Shown: positions 9,238-17,560 of the stretch, piece by piece
Position numbering within the stretch: position 1 is the stretch's first letter
Layout of the letters: every line of letters begins with the position of its first letter
Source of the DNA: Herbaspirillum rhizosphaerae
GTDB taxonomy: Bacteria; Pseudomonadota; Gammaproteobacteria; Burkholderiales; Burkholderiaceae_D
Length of the DNA: 64,000 nt
Assembly: GCF_001189965.1 (NCBI RefSeq)
Contig: NZ_LFLU01000001.1
Span: 496,001-560,000 of the forward strand
Direction of reading: 5' to 3'
The notes under the pieces: generated by a model
Told to the model about the DNA's origin: nothing
Database searches by the model: none
Seen by the model: the letters and a program-made list of their open reading frames with translations, nothing else
Translations under genes and position numbers: made by a program

Positions 9238-9294
9238 AAAATTCACATGGATAATCCAGATAAGCATCCAGAGAACACCATCAAGAGGTTTGCC

Positions 9295-10098
9295 ATGAGC
9301 GAGACGGACGCGAAAGAACCGCGTGAGGGTTCCGACCTGTTGTTCAACCAGTCCCTGGAGAAGGGGCTGGCGGTATTGCGCGCCTTCAGTGCGCAGCGCC
9401 GCACCATGACGCTGGCCGAAGTGGCGGAAGCGACCTCGATCACCAAGAGTTCGGCGCAGCGCATGATTTACACGCTCGAAGCGCTGGGTTATGTGCGCAA
9501 GCATACGCAGACGCGGCGCTATCAGCTGACGCCCAAGGTCATGGAAGTGGGTTACAACTATCTCGCCGCCGACATCCTGGTCGACGTCGCCAATCCTTTC
9601 CTGTCCGAGCTGGCGAACATCACCGGCGAGACCGTCAACCTGACCGAGCCTTACGACAAGGAGATGGTCTACGTGGCGCGTTTCGTGAGCAGCAAATTCA
9701 TCCCCATCCACATGCCCATCGGCAGCCGCATTCCCATGTATTGCACGGCGTCGGGCCGCGCCTACCTGAGCGCCTTGCCGCCCGACGAAGCGCGCGCCCA
9801 GTTGCAGGTCACCGATCTCATCGTGCGCACCCAGCACACGCGCACCGACATCAACGACATCCTGCAAGTGCTGGAGACGATCCGCGAAAGAGGCTATGCC
9901 TGCAATGTGGAAGAACTGTTCCTCGGCGACATGACCATCGCTTCGCCCATCCTCAACAATCAGGGCATGCCGGTGGCCGCGGTGCACGTGGTGGCGCCGA
10001 CCAGCCGCTGGACGCAGGAAGAAGCGGAGAAGCGGCTCGGGCCGCTGGTGCTGGAATGCGCGCGTGCCATCAGCAATTCGATACGCACGCTGACCTGA
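9295..10098 (+). CDS. IclR-family transcriptional regulator
   Basis: The 267-residue protein has an N-terminal winged helix (NQSLEKGLAVLRAF, MTLAEVAEATSITKSSAQRMIYTLEALGYV) and a C-terminal GAF-like effector domain typical of IclR (IPMYCTASGRAYLSALP, GYACNVEELFLG). I chose the ATG at 9295 because AAGAGG lies 7 bp upstream; an earlier in-frame ATG at 9247 has no ribosome site and sits on the predicted transcription start. It is divergent from the ABC/oxidase operon and probably controls it through the palindrome at 9211-9227. The effector is unknown. Confidence 0.88.
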   Translation: MSETDAKEPREGSDLLFNQSLEKGLAVLRAFSAQRRTMTLAEVAEATSITKSSAQRMIYTLEALGYVRKHTQTRRYQLTPKVMEVGYNYLAADILVDVANPFLSELANITGETVNLTEPYDKEMVYVARFVSSKFIPIHMPIGSRIPMYCTASGRAYLSALPPDEARAQLQVTDLIVRTQHTRTDINDILQVLETIRERGYACNVEELFLGDMTIASPILNNQGMPVAAVHVVAPTSRWTQEEAEKRLGPLVLECARAISNSIRTLT

Positions 10099-10120
10099 TT
10101 TTTCTGTCGCCGAAAAGAAA

Positions 10121-10156
10121 AAAGCCGCCGCAGGAATTGCTCTCTGCGGCGGCTTT
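10121..10156. terminator. bidirectional terminator between iclR and the aldo-keto reductase
   Basis: AAAGCCGCCGCAG and CTGCGGCGGCTTT form a perfect 13-bp stem with a 10-nt loop between two convergent genes. The A/T flanks are short, so it is weak on the plus strand. Confidence 0.75.
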
Positions 10157-10202
10157 CGTTGCGCCTTCAAGACCGGCGCTGCGCCGATCGTTTCTTCAGC
10201 GC

Positions 10203-11240
10203 TTATTTGTGGCGTGAAGACACTTCCCACAAATTGAGGTGGCCGTCCTTCGCCTGCTCGTCAATTGCCGCCAGCTCTTGCGCGGTGAAGCTCAGTTTCT
10301 CCAGCGCCGCCACGTTCTCGCGGATCTGCTTGCTGCTGCTGGCGCCGATCAGGGTCGAGGTCACGCGCGGATCGCGCAGCACCCAGGCCAGCGCCATCTG
10401 CGCCAGCGTCTGGCCGCGCGCCTTGGCGATGTCGTTGAGCACGCGTACGCGCGCCAGGTTTTCCGCACTCAGGTGATCGCCCTTGAGCGAGCCGCCGCCG
10501 GCGCGGTTGACGCGCGCGTCTTCCGGAATGCCGTTGAGGTACTTGTCGCTCAGCAGGCCTTGCGCCAGCGCGGTGAAAGTGATGCAGCCCATGCCCTGGC
10601 GTTCCAGTTCATCCAGCAGGCCTTGTTCGATCCAGCGGTTGAACATGTTGTACGAGGGCTGATGGATCAGGCAGGGGATTTTCCATTCCCTGAGCAGTGC
10701 GGCCGCTTCCCTGGTTTTTTCCAGCGAGTAGGACGACACGCCCACATACAGCGCCTTGCCTTGCTGCACGGCGGTCGCCAGTGCGCCCATGGTTTCTTCC
10801 AGCGGCGTGTCCGGATCGAAGCGGTGCGAATAGAAGATGTCGACGTAGTCGAGGTTCATGCGCTTCAAGCTCTGGTCCAGGCTGGCCAGCACATACTTGC
10901 GCGAGCCGCCGCCCTGGCCGTAGGGGCCAGGCCACATATCCCAGCCGGCCTTGGTCGAGATGATCAGCTCATCGCGATACGGCTGGAAATCCTGCTTGAA
11001 CAAATGACCGAAGTTGGCCTCGGCGCTGCCGTACGGCGGGCCGTAATTGTTGGCCAGGTCGAAGTGGGTGATGCCCAGGTCGAACGCGGTGCGCAGCATT
11101 TCACGCTGGTTCGCCAGCGAACTGGTGTCGCCGAAGTTGTGCCACATGCCCAGCGACAGCAACGGCAGCTTCAGGCCGCTGCGTCCGCAGTGGCGATATT
11201 GCATGGATTCATAGCGGGTGCTTGAGGCCAGGTAGGTCAT
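10203..11240 (-). CDS. gpr: aldo/keto reductase, YghZ (L-glyceraldehyde 3-phosphate reductase) type
   Basis: This 345-residue TIM-barrel oxidoreductase has the AKR catalytic tetrad Asp61, Tyr66, Lys97 and His139 (HFDLANNYG, IISTKAG, FYSHRFD). Length and sequence match AKR14/YghZ, an NADPH-dependent reductase of L-glyceraldehyde 3-phosphate and methylglyoxal. The ATG at 11238-11240 follows AAGGAGA at good spacing; an upstream in-frame start at 11282 lacks one. It is monocistronic and converges with iclR. Confidence 0.87.
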   Translation of the reverse strand: MTYLASSTRYESMQYRHCGRSGLKLPLLSLGMWHNFGDTSSLANQREMLRTAFDLGITHFDLANNYGPPYGSAEANFGHLFKQDFQPYRDELIISTKAGWDMWPGPYGQGGGSRKYVLASLDQSLKRMNLDYVDIFYSHRFDPDTPLEETMGALATAVQQGKALYVGVSSYSLEKTREAAALLREWKIPCLIHQPSYNMFNRWIEQGLLDELERQGMGCITFTALAQGLLSDKYLNGIPEDARVNRAGGGSLKGDHLSAENLARVRVLNDIAKARGQTLAQMALAWVLRDPRVTSTLIGASSSKQIRENVAALEKLSFTAQELAAIDEQAKDGHLNLWEVSSRHK

Positions 11241-11740
11241 GGATGTCTCTCCTTGATTCTCGGAATAATTGATGCACGCCAACAGGCGAGGCCATGATCT
11301 TAGACCAATGCCGGCAAACGCGTCGGACTACACCGTGCCGTGTAACAAGCTACAGAGGCGCATGCAATCGAGGGAACGCCGCTGTCGGGCAGGCATGCAG
11401 ATTGCGTGTACAGACGGTGCGCGCCGACGGGATTGCATTGCCAAACGGCAAGCTCAAAAACGCTGTTTTGCTGACAAAAAACTGACATATTGCTGACGCG
11501 AAACCCTTTGCTGGCGCGGCTTTCCAAGTCATCTTGGTATGTTGTAAAGATTTGTTGCGAAGCGCTTGAAAATGTCGCTTAATGTCGCCTGTCCGGGATA
11601 AATTTCTTTGAAATATGAGACACCCGGTCAAACGTCTTGGGGGGATCCAAGCACAATTGCAAGAGAATACGGTGCGCAAGGAATCGTGCACTTGCAGTGA
11701 CGAGTTACAACAATGATTAACCACTCGGCTGGAGAAGTGC
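11241..11740. other. intergenic region with no recognised gene
   Basis: About 500 bp separate the aldo-keto reductase start from the next plus-strand gene. Short overlapping open frames on both strands lack ribosome sites and family resemblance. Promoters for both neighbours must lie here, but none could be assigned firmly. Confidence 0.45.
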
Positions 11741-12049
11741 ATGCAAAACCTTTTGATCGGGACAGGGGCGGGGCTGTTCGGCGCGGCGCTATTGTGGCTG
11801 CGCTACGGCAAGTCGCCGAATGTTGAAACACCGGTCTCCGACTTTCAGCGCAAGCTGAATTTCATCCGTGATGTCTGTGACGGCAATCTCAAAAAATCCA
11901 ACGCGCTGCTCACGGAAAAAATGGAACTCGACAAAAGCCTCTCTTATGAGCAGGCCGTCGATCTGGTCTATGCCGACATGCTGGAACTTACCAGCGAAGA
12001 ACGCGCCGCCGTGCTGAAGTATGGCGAACGCCGCAAGAAAAAACGCTGA
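11741..12049 (+). CDS. small membrane-anchored protein of unknown function
   Basis: The product has 102 residues: one N-terminal hydrophobic segment (residues 3-20), then a soluble, charged helical tail (DFQRKLNFIRDVCDGNLKKS, SYEQAVDLVYADMLELTSEE) ending in KKKR. I do not recognise a family. GGAG lies about 7 bp before the ATG and two terminators follow, so it is a credible single-gene unit. The amphipathic tail could bind another protein or the membrane face; no function is assigned. Confidence 0.65.
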   Translation: MQNLLIGTGAGLFGAALLWLRYGKSPNVETPVSDFQRKLNFIRDVCDGNLKKSNALLTEKMELDKSLSYEQAVDLVYADMLELTSEERAAVLKYGERRKKKR

Positions 12050-12071
12050 GATATTCTCAGGGCGTTTTTTT
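12037..12071 (+). terminator. Rho-independent terminator overlapping the gene end
   Basis: AAAAAACGC-TGAGA-TAT-TCTCA-GG-GCGTTTTTT forms a long stem with a 2-nt bulge and a seven-T tail. The stop codon of the upstream small gene lies inside the left arm. Confidence 0.8.
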
Positions 12072-12081
12072 GCCACCATCG

Positions 12082-12115
12082 AACGGCTGTCGATTCGGGT
12101 AATCGCAGCCGTTTT
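12082..12115 (+). terminator. second tandem terminator
   Basis: AACGGCTG-t-CGATT, loop CGGGT, and AATCG-CAGCCGTT followed by T residues form a 13-bp stem with one bulge. It lies 11 bp after the first terminator and would insulate the oxidoreductase operon downstream. Confidence 0.75.
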
Positions 12116-12366
12116 TCATTGTCGCTTCCTTATCTGACTTTCTTCATTATTTCGTCCGGCCATGACGCTTCTCGTTGCGGCGGGCGGAGCGTTACCCGTG
12201 GTTTTCGGAGCTTCTTGCGTCCATGGAAATGGCGCGCAGGCGGCGTCGGAGAGGATTTTCGCCGGCATGCTAGAATCCAACGCGCTACAGGTGTGCAAGT
12301 GAATTACAAGTCAGATAAGTCCAACAACAGATTTGCCGTCAACGCTTCACAGACCCGGAGAGCGTC
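12116..12366. other. upstream region of the molybdenum hydroxylase operon
   Basis: No gene is seen between the tandem terminators and the iron-sulfur subunit gene. An open frame that crosses this region is out of frame with the real gene and has no start signal. The operon promoter must lie here. Confidence 0.45.
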
Positions 12367-12837
12367 ATGCCTACCATCTCTTTCATCGTCAACGGAACGC
12401 GTCGTTCGGTTGATGTCCGCGATCCCGAACAACCCTTGCTATATGCGCTGCGCAACACCATCGGCCTGACCGGCCCCAAATTCGGTTGCGGCCTGGGGCA
12501 GTGCGGCGCGTGCACGGTCTTGCTCGACAAGACGCCGCTGCGCAGTTGCATCACGCCCTTGTCTGCAGTCGCCGGCAAATCCATCACCACGATCGAAGGC
12601 CTTGGCACCCCCGACAAGCCGCATCCGGTGCAGGCCGCATTCATCGCCGAGCAGGCCGCCCAGTGCGGTTATTGCGCCAACGGCATGGTGATGACCAGCG
12701 CCGCCTTGCTGGCGTCGAATCCCACACCGAGCGAAACCGAAATCAAGGACGCCTTGTCCGCCAATCTCTGCCGCTGCGGCACGCATGTGCGCATCGTGCG
12801 CGCGGTGATGCGCGCTTCCGGGAGGACGCCGGCATGA
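12367..12837 (+). CDS. 2Fe-2S subunit of a molybdenum hydroxylase (IorA-like)
   Basis: The 156-residue protein has two iron-sulfur clusters. The ferredoxin-type cluster uses Cys41, 46, 49 and 61 (GCGLGQCGACT...RSC), and the helical cluster uses Cys100, 103, 135 and 137 (CGYC...CRC). This is the xanthine oxidase family small subunit, closest in layout to isoquinoline 1-oxidoreductase alpha. It passes electrons from the molybdenum centre of the partner encoded downstream, with which it overlaps by ATGA. An initial AGAGCG serves as ribosome site. Confidence 0.92.
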   Translation: MPTISFIVNGTRRSVDVRDPEQPLLYALRNTIGLTGPKFGCGLGQCGACTVLLDKTPLRSCITPLSAVAGKSITTIEGLGTPDKPHPVQAAFIAEQAAQCGYCANGMVMTSAALLASNPTPSETEIKDALSANLCRCGTHVRIVRAVMRASGRTPA

Positions 12838-15086
12838 ACGCGCCATTCGATATGCAAATGAGCCGGCGCTTGCTGCTCAAGGCCGGCGGCGCACTGGTGG
12901 TGAGCCTGGCGCTGCCGCTGTCTGCGCGCGCGACCGAACAGGTATTGCGCGACAAGCGCGGCAATGCGCAGCCGCATGCTTTATTGGACAAGACATTGGA
13001 CGTCAGCGCCGTGGACGGTTTCATCGCCATCCACCAGGACGGCACGGTAACGCTGTTTTCCGGCAAGGTCGATCTGGGCCAGGGCTTGCGTATTGCGATC
13101 CGCCAGATGGCGGCGGAAGAGCTGGGCATCGGCGTCGACAAGATCGAGATGATCGAAGGCGATACCGCGCTCACGCCCGATCAGGGACCGACCGCCGGCA
13201 GCACCGGCATCATGCGCGGCGGCGTGCAGATACGCCAGGCAGCGGCGACGGCGCGCGAGGCGCTGATCGCCATGGCGGCGCAGCGTTTGCAAAAGCCGGC
13301 TTCCGAATTGATGGTGCAGGACGGCGTGGTGCGGCCCAAGAGCGGCGGCGCCGGCGTAAGCTATGCCGAGCTGGTCGGCGGCAAGCGTTTCAATCTCAAG
13401 CTGGACGCCAAGGCGCCGCTGAGTAATCCTGCCGCTTATCGCGTCGTCGGCAAGCCCTTGCTGCGTCCCGATGTGCCGGCCAAGGTGACCGGCACGCATA
13501 CCTATGTCCACGACGTGAAGTTGCCGGGGATGCTGCACGGCCGCGTGATTCGTCCGGCCGGCGAAGGCGCGCAGATAGTCTCGGTGGACGAGTCGTCGGT
13601 GAAGAAATTTCCCGGTGTGAAAATTGTGCGCATCGGCGATTTTCTCGCCGTGGCGGCGCCGGACGAATGGGATGCGATACAGGCTGCCGCGGCGCTGAAG
13701 GTGGCCTGGAACGACACCGGCAAGCTGATGGGGCATGAGAAGGTCGAGCAATGGCTGCGCAGCGGTCCTTTCGACGGCGAAGAAATACTGGTCAATAAAG
13801 GCAACGCTGCCGCTGCATTGCAAAGTGCATCCGGCAAGCTGAGCGCGAGCTATTACTGGCCGCCGCAGACGCACGGTTCTATCGGCCCATCGTGCGCGGT
13901 GGCCGACGTCGGTGCGCAGCAAGCCACTATCTATACCGCCTCGCAGGGCACACATCGTTATCGTCCCGCCTACGCGCAAATGCTGGGTTTGCCGAATGAG
14001 GCCGTGCGGCTGGTCTACGTCGACGGCGCCGGTTGCTACGGCATGAATGGACACGACGATGCCGCAGCGGATGCCGCGCTGATGTCGAAGGCGCTGGGCA
14101 AGCCGGTGCGTGTGCAATGGTCGCGCCAGGATGAACACGGCTTCGATCCCAAAGGTCCGCCGCAGGCGTTGACGCTGGAAGCGGCGCTCGGTCCCGACAA
14201 TACGATCGCTGCCTGGCGCACCGAGATGTGGCTGCCGCGCGCGACGGCGAGTCTGCCGACGGTGCCTTTGCTGGCGCCGCAGACCGCCGGCATGCCGCAG
14301 CCCAGGGGCATCTCGACCGGCCTGATCACGCAGAACGGCGACCCGCCGTATGAGGTCCCCAACGTCTCCGTCGGCGTGCACTGGCATGACAGTGCGCCTT
14401 TGCGTCCGGCCAATATCCGCGCGCCGGGCAAGATCGCCAACATCTATGCCGTCGAGTGCATGACCGACGAACTGGCCGCCAAAGCCGGCGTCGATCCGTT
14501 GGCGTTCCGCCTGCAATCGCTCAAGGATGCGCGCGGCGCCGAAGTGCTCAGGCGCACGGCATCGCTGTTCGGCTGGGAAGCGCGCGCCGCCAGTGCCAGC
14601 ACAGGCAACAAAACCAACAAGCGCGGGCGCGGCATCGCCTATTCCCATTACAAGCACAACGAGACCTATGTCGCCATGGCGATGGAAGTCGAGGTCGATC
14701 GCGCCAGCGGCGAGATCCGTGTGCTGCGCGTGGCCTGCGCACACGATTGCGGGCTGATCATCAATCCCGACGGCTTGCGCGCCCAGGTGGAGGGCAGCAT
14801 TTTGCAGACCATCTCGCGCAGCCTGTTTGAAGAGATCCGTTTCGACACGCGCCGGGTGCAGAACGTCGATTGGGCCAGCTATCCTATCCTGACCTTCCCG
14901 GCGATGCCGGAGGTGCGCATCGACCTGATTGACCGGCCGACCATGCCGCCGCTCGGGGGCGGGGAAGCGGCTGCCTCGCCGGTGACGGCGGCGCTGGCCA
15001 ATGCGGTCTGGGATGCGGTGGGCATTCGCCTGCGCACCGTGCCGTTTACTCCGGAGCGGGTCAAGGCGGCGTTGGCGAGCATCTGA
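12834..15086 (+). CDS. molybdopterin-binding large subunit of a molybdenum hydroxylase (IorB-like)
   Basis: This 750-residue subunit starts at the ATGA overlap with the 2Fe-2S gene. It has a twin-arginine signal (SRRLLLK followed by a hydrophobic stretch ending ARA), so the heterodimer is probably exported folded, the small subunit hitchhiking. Molybdopterin-binding regions include GKVDLGQGLRIAI and GPTAGSTGIMRGG. The C-terminal GGGEAAASPV supplies the expected catalytic glutamate. Relatives hydroxylate N-heterocycles or oxidise aldehydes; the substrate here is unknown. No cytochrome subunit or cofactor-insertion chaperone gene is adjacent. Confidence 0.88.
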   Translation: MNAPFDMQMSRRLLLKAGGALVVSLALPLSARATEQVLRDKRGNAQPHALLDKTLDVSAVDGFIAIHQDGTVTLFSGKVDLGQGLRIAIRQMAAEELGIGVDKIEMIEGDTALTPDQGPTAGSTGIMRGGVQIRQAAATAREALIAMAAQRLQKPASELMVQDGVVRPKSGGAGVSYAELVGGKRFNLKLDAKAPLSNPAAYRVVGKPLLRPDVPAKVTGTHTYVHDVKLPGMLHGRVIRPAGEGAQIVSVDESSVKKFPGVKIVRIGDFLAVAAPDEWDAIQAAAALKVAWNDTGKLMGHEKVEQWLRSGPFDGEEILVNKGNAAAALQSASGKLSASYYWPPQTHGSIGPSCAVADVGAQQATIYTASQGTHRYRPAYAQMLGLPNEAVRLVYVDGAGCYGMNGHDDAAADAALMSKALGKPVRVQWSRQDEHGFDPKGPPQALTLEAALGPDNTIAAWRTEMWLPRATASLPTVPLLAPQTAGMPQPRGISTGLITQNGDPPYEVPNVSVGVHWHDSAPLRPANIRAPGKIANIYAVECMTDELAAKAGVDPLAFRLQSLKDARGAEVLRRTASLFGWEARAASASTGNKTNKRGRGIAYSHYKHNETYVAMAMEVEVDRASGEIRVLRVACAHDCGLIINPDGLRAQVEGSILQTISRSLFEEIRFDTRRVQNVDWASYPILTFPAMPEVRIDLIDRPTMPPLGGGEAAASPVTAALANAVWDAVGIRLRTVPFTPERVKAALASI

Positions 15087-15160
15087 TGCGTTTGTGTTCT
15101 ACACTGCGTTGGCGGTTTCCTGCGATGTAATCACTGAGATAAAAATTGAGGAGAACAATC

Positions 15161-15580
15161 ATGATCAAGACAAACACTATCAAGGCAGCGCTGTTGGCAG
15201 CGATGCTGTTGACCGGCGTCTCGGCAATGGCGCAAACCGTCGGCGTCGAGCTCAAGGGCGCCAATGAAGTGCCGGCCAATCCATCCACTGCCAGCGGCAC
15301 CGGCAGCATCAGCGTGGCCGCCGACAAGAGCGTCAGCGGCAGTATCACGACCATGGGTATCGAGGGCAAGATGGCGCATATCCACACCGGCGTGACCGGC
15401 GCCAACGGTCCGGTGCTGGTCGGGCTGACCAAGAACGGCGACAACGGCTGGGTCGTGCCGGCCGGCGCCAAATTCACCGACGAGCAGTACGCCGCTTACA
15501 TGGCCGGCGGCATGTACGTCAACGTGCACAGCGCAGCGCATCCGGGCGGCGAGATTCGCGGCCAGTTGCTGCCGAAGTAA
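15161..15580 (+). CDS. secreted CHRD-domain protein
   Basis: The 139-residue precursor has a Sec signal peptide cleaved after AMA near residue 22. The rest is one CHRD domain: GVELKGANEVPANPS at the start, MAHIHTGVTGANGPVLVGL in the middle and YVNVHSAAHPGGEIRGQL at the end. CHRD domains are beta-sandwich modules of unclear function in bacteria, usually periplasmic or surface. GAGGAG lies just before the ATG at 15161. It has its own terminator and seems independent of the upstream oxidoreductase, 74 bp away. Confidence 0.85.
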   Translation: MIKTNTIKAALLAAMLLTGVSAMAQTVGVELKGANEVPANPSTASGTGSISVAADKSVSGSITTMGIEGKMAHIHTGVTGANGPVLVGLTKNGDNGWVVPAGAKFTDEQYAAYMAGGMYVNVHSAAHPGGEIRGQLLPK

Positions 15581-15640
15581 GTCGTCGATCCGTTCAGGAG
15601 GAGAGGGCGGTTCGCCGTTTCATCTGAACAATCCGAAGAG

Positions 15641-15669
15641 GCCGTCATCGTCAGGTGACGGCTTTTTTT
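15641..15669 (+). terminator. Rho-independent terminator after the CHRD gene
   Basis: GCCGTCA and TGACGGC form a 7-bp stem with an 8-nt loop, followed directly by seven T residues. Confidence 0.88.
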
Positions 15670-15911
15670 ATTGTCGCCATGACTTGCGGAGATCCGGCGA
15701 TTGCCCAATTGCTGTCTGATTTTTTTCTGCAAATCATCAGACAACATATTGTTTGTCGCATCGTGAAAATCGAGATTTTAACGCTATTGGAAACGATTTT
15801 CGGCATCAAAAAACGACAAAAGAAAGTGCGGTTTCACATACTTTGTTGGTGGCTTGTAAGTGGCTCTGGATAAGGCTTTGCGGGTTTTTTAACATGCCAT
15901 CGATAATTCGT

Positions 15912-15940
15912 TTGCAAAATGAAATCGGCGTGTTTATACT
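15912..15940 (+). promoter_or_regulatory. probable sigma70 promoter of the galactarate transporter operon
   Basis: TTGCAA at 15912-15917 and TATACT at 15935-15940 are separated by 17 bp. The predicted start, near 15947, lies immediately before the shared 19-bp element, a position suited to repression. Confidence 0.6.
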
Positions 15941-15947
15941 CCGCCTC

Positions 15948-15966
15948 ATGTTGTATGACGACTGAT
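15948..15966 (+). promoter_or_regulatory. candidate GntR/FadR-type operator, copy 1
   Basis: ATGTTGTATGACGACTGAT contains TTGTATGACGA, which fits the FadR-subfamily pattern TNGTNNNACNA exactly. A 17/19 match in the opposite orientation lies at 25036-25054, upstream of kdgD. The GntR regulator encoded at 25176-25964 is the likely binder. Confidence 0.68.
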
Positions 15967-16143
15967 GACAAATCGGTGCAGATTACAACCCTTCAATAAT
16001 AAATACTGCTGCTGCAAGCCCATTGCGCGCCGCAAGACAATAAGCAGGAGACCGCCGTCGGCGAACCAGCCTTCGGCATCGGCATCCGCATTATCGTCTC
16101 GTTGCACGCCGGCCCAGGCGCGGTACCGGTCGGGAGATAGTCA

Positions 16144-17514
16144 GTGAGTATCGATCAAGTCGGCGCGAAGGTAAGCGCCACCGTGCGCGCAAGCGCCAAA
16201 GCAAGTCATGTCCGTTATCTGATTCTGTTCATGCTGTTCGTGGTGACGACGGTCAACTACGCCGACCGCGCCACGCTGTCGATCGCCGGCACGTCGATGA
16301 AGGCCGAGCTCGGCCTCGATCCGGTGATGATGGGTTATATCTTCTCGGCGTTCAGCTGGGCTTATGTGCTGGCGCAATTGCCGGGCGGCTGGCTGCTGGA
16401 CCGTTTCGGCTCCAAGAAGATTTATGCGCTGAGCATTTTCCTGTGGTCCTTCTTCACGCTGCTGCAAGGCGGCGTCACCTGGTTCGGCACGGCTGCGGCA
16501 GTGGTGCTGTTGTTCTTGCTGCGCTTTATCGTCGGCATGGCGGAAGCGCCGTCGTTCCCGGCCAACGGCCGTATCGTGGCATCGTGGTTCCCGACCGCGG
16601 AGCGCGGCACGGCCTCGGCGATTTTCAACTCGGCCCAGTATTTTGCGGCCGTGCTGTTCACGCCGCTGATGGGCTGGATCACGCACGTCTACGGCTGGCA
16701 CCACGTGTTCACCGTGATGGGCGCGTTCGGCATCCTGCTGACCTTTGTCTGGATCAAAGTCATCCATAGCCCCAAAGATCACCCGATGATCAACAAGGCC
16801 GAGCTGGAACACATCGAGCAGGGCGGCGGCCTGGTGGACATGGATCAGGCCAAACCGAAAGCGGCAGCAGGCGCCAACGACGGCAAGGCCAAGTGGGGCT
16901 ATATCAAGCAACTGCTGAGCAACCGCATGCTGCTGGGCGTGTACATCGGCCAGTACTGCATCAACACGATTACCTATTTCTTCCTCACCTGGTTCCCGGT
17001 GTACCTGGTGCAAGAGCGCGGCATGTCGATCCTGAAGGCGGGCTTCGTGGCGTCGATTCCGGCGGTGTGCGGCTTCATCGGCGGCGTGGTCGGCGGCCTG
17101 ATTTCGGATCGTCTGATCAAGCGCGGCAATAGCGTCACCATGTCTCGCAAAATCCCTATCGTCGGCGGCATGCTGCTGTCGACCACGATGATCTTGTGCA
17201 ACTACGTCGATGCGCAGTGGCTGGTGGTCGGCATCATGGCCGTGGCTTTCTTCGGCAAGGGCGTCGGCGCACTGGGTTGGGCTGTCGTGGCCGATACCGC
17301 GCCGAAGGAAATCGTCGGTCTGTCGGGCGGCTTGTTCAATACCTTCGGCAATATCGCCGGCATCACGACGCCGATCGTGATCGGCTATATCCTGAAGGAG
17401 ACCGGTTCGTTCTCGGGGGCGCTGGTGTTCGTCGGCGCCAATGCACTGGTGACCGTGATCAGCTACCTGGTCATCGTCAAGGAAATCAAGCGCGTCGAAT
17501 TGAAGCCGCTTTGA
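16144..17514 (+). CDS. MFS galactarate/glucarate transporter (GudP/GarP type)
   Basis: The 456-residue protein is an anion:cation symporter family MFS carrier with about 12 membrane segments. Signature segments include [12 protein letters not shown] at the end of TM1, [20 protein letters not shown] between TM2 and TM3, and [19 protein letters not shown] at TM4, all typical of E. coli GudP and GarP. It imports D-galactarate and/or D-glucarate with protons. It starts with GTG after GGGAG and is the first gene of the operon, 46 bp before garD. Substrate preference between the two epimers cannot be told. Confidence 0.9.
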   Translation: MSIDQVGAKVSATVRASAKASHVRYLILFMLFVVTTVNYADRATLSIAGTSMKAELGLDPVMMGYIFSAFSWAYVLAQLPGGWLLDRFGSKKIYALSIFLWSFFTLLQGGVTWFGTAAAVVLLFLLRFIVGMAEAPSFPANGRIVASWFPTAERGTASAIFNSAQYFAAVLFTPLMGWITHVYGWHHVFTVMGAFGILLTFVWIKVIHSPKDHPMINKAELEHIEQGGGLVDMDQAKPKAAAGANDGKAKWGYIKQLLSNRMLLGVYIGQYCINTITYFFLTWFPVYLVQERGMSILKAGFVASIPAVCGFIGGVVGGLISDRLIKRGNSVTMSRKIPIVGGMLLSTTMILCNYVDAQWLVVGIMAVAFFGKGVGALGWAVVADTAPKEIVGLSGGLFNTFGNIAGITTPIVIGYILKETGSFSGALVFVGANALVTVISYLVIVKEIKRVELKPL

Positions 17515-17560
17515 TCTTGTCGTTTTATCTTGTAATAAGTTGCAGCAGATGGGAATAGCC

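Larger units (their letters stand above)
15670..16143. other. promoter region of the galactarate operon
   Basis: This AT-rich, gene-free stretch contains the promoter at 15912-15940 and the operator-like element at 15948-15966. The predicted leader to the transporter start is about 200 nt. Confidence 0.6.

Noticed and set aside
9247..9294. upstream start for the IclR regulator
   Set aside because: The ATG at 9247 has no ribosome site and sits about 3 nt from the predicted transcription start; the ATG at 9295 has AAGAGG at proper spacing.
12981..14744. 587-codon minus-strand open frame opposite the molybdenum hydroxylase
   Set aside because: The plus strand has the molybdopterin-binding motifs. 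The antisense frame has low-complexity His/Arg-rich composition and no start signal.
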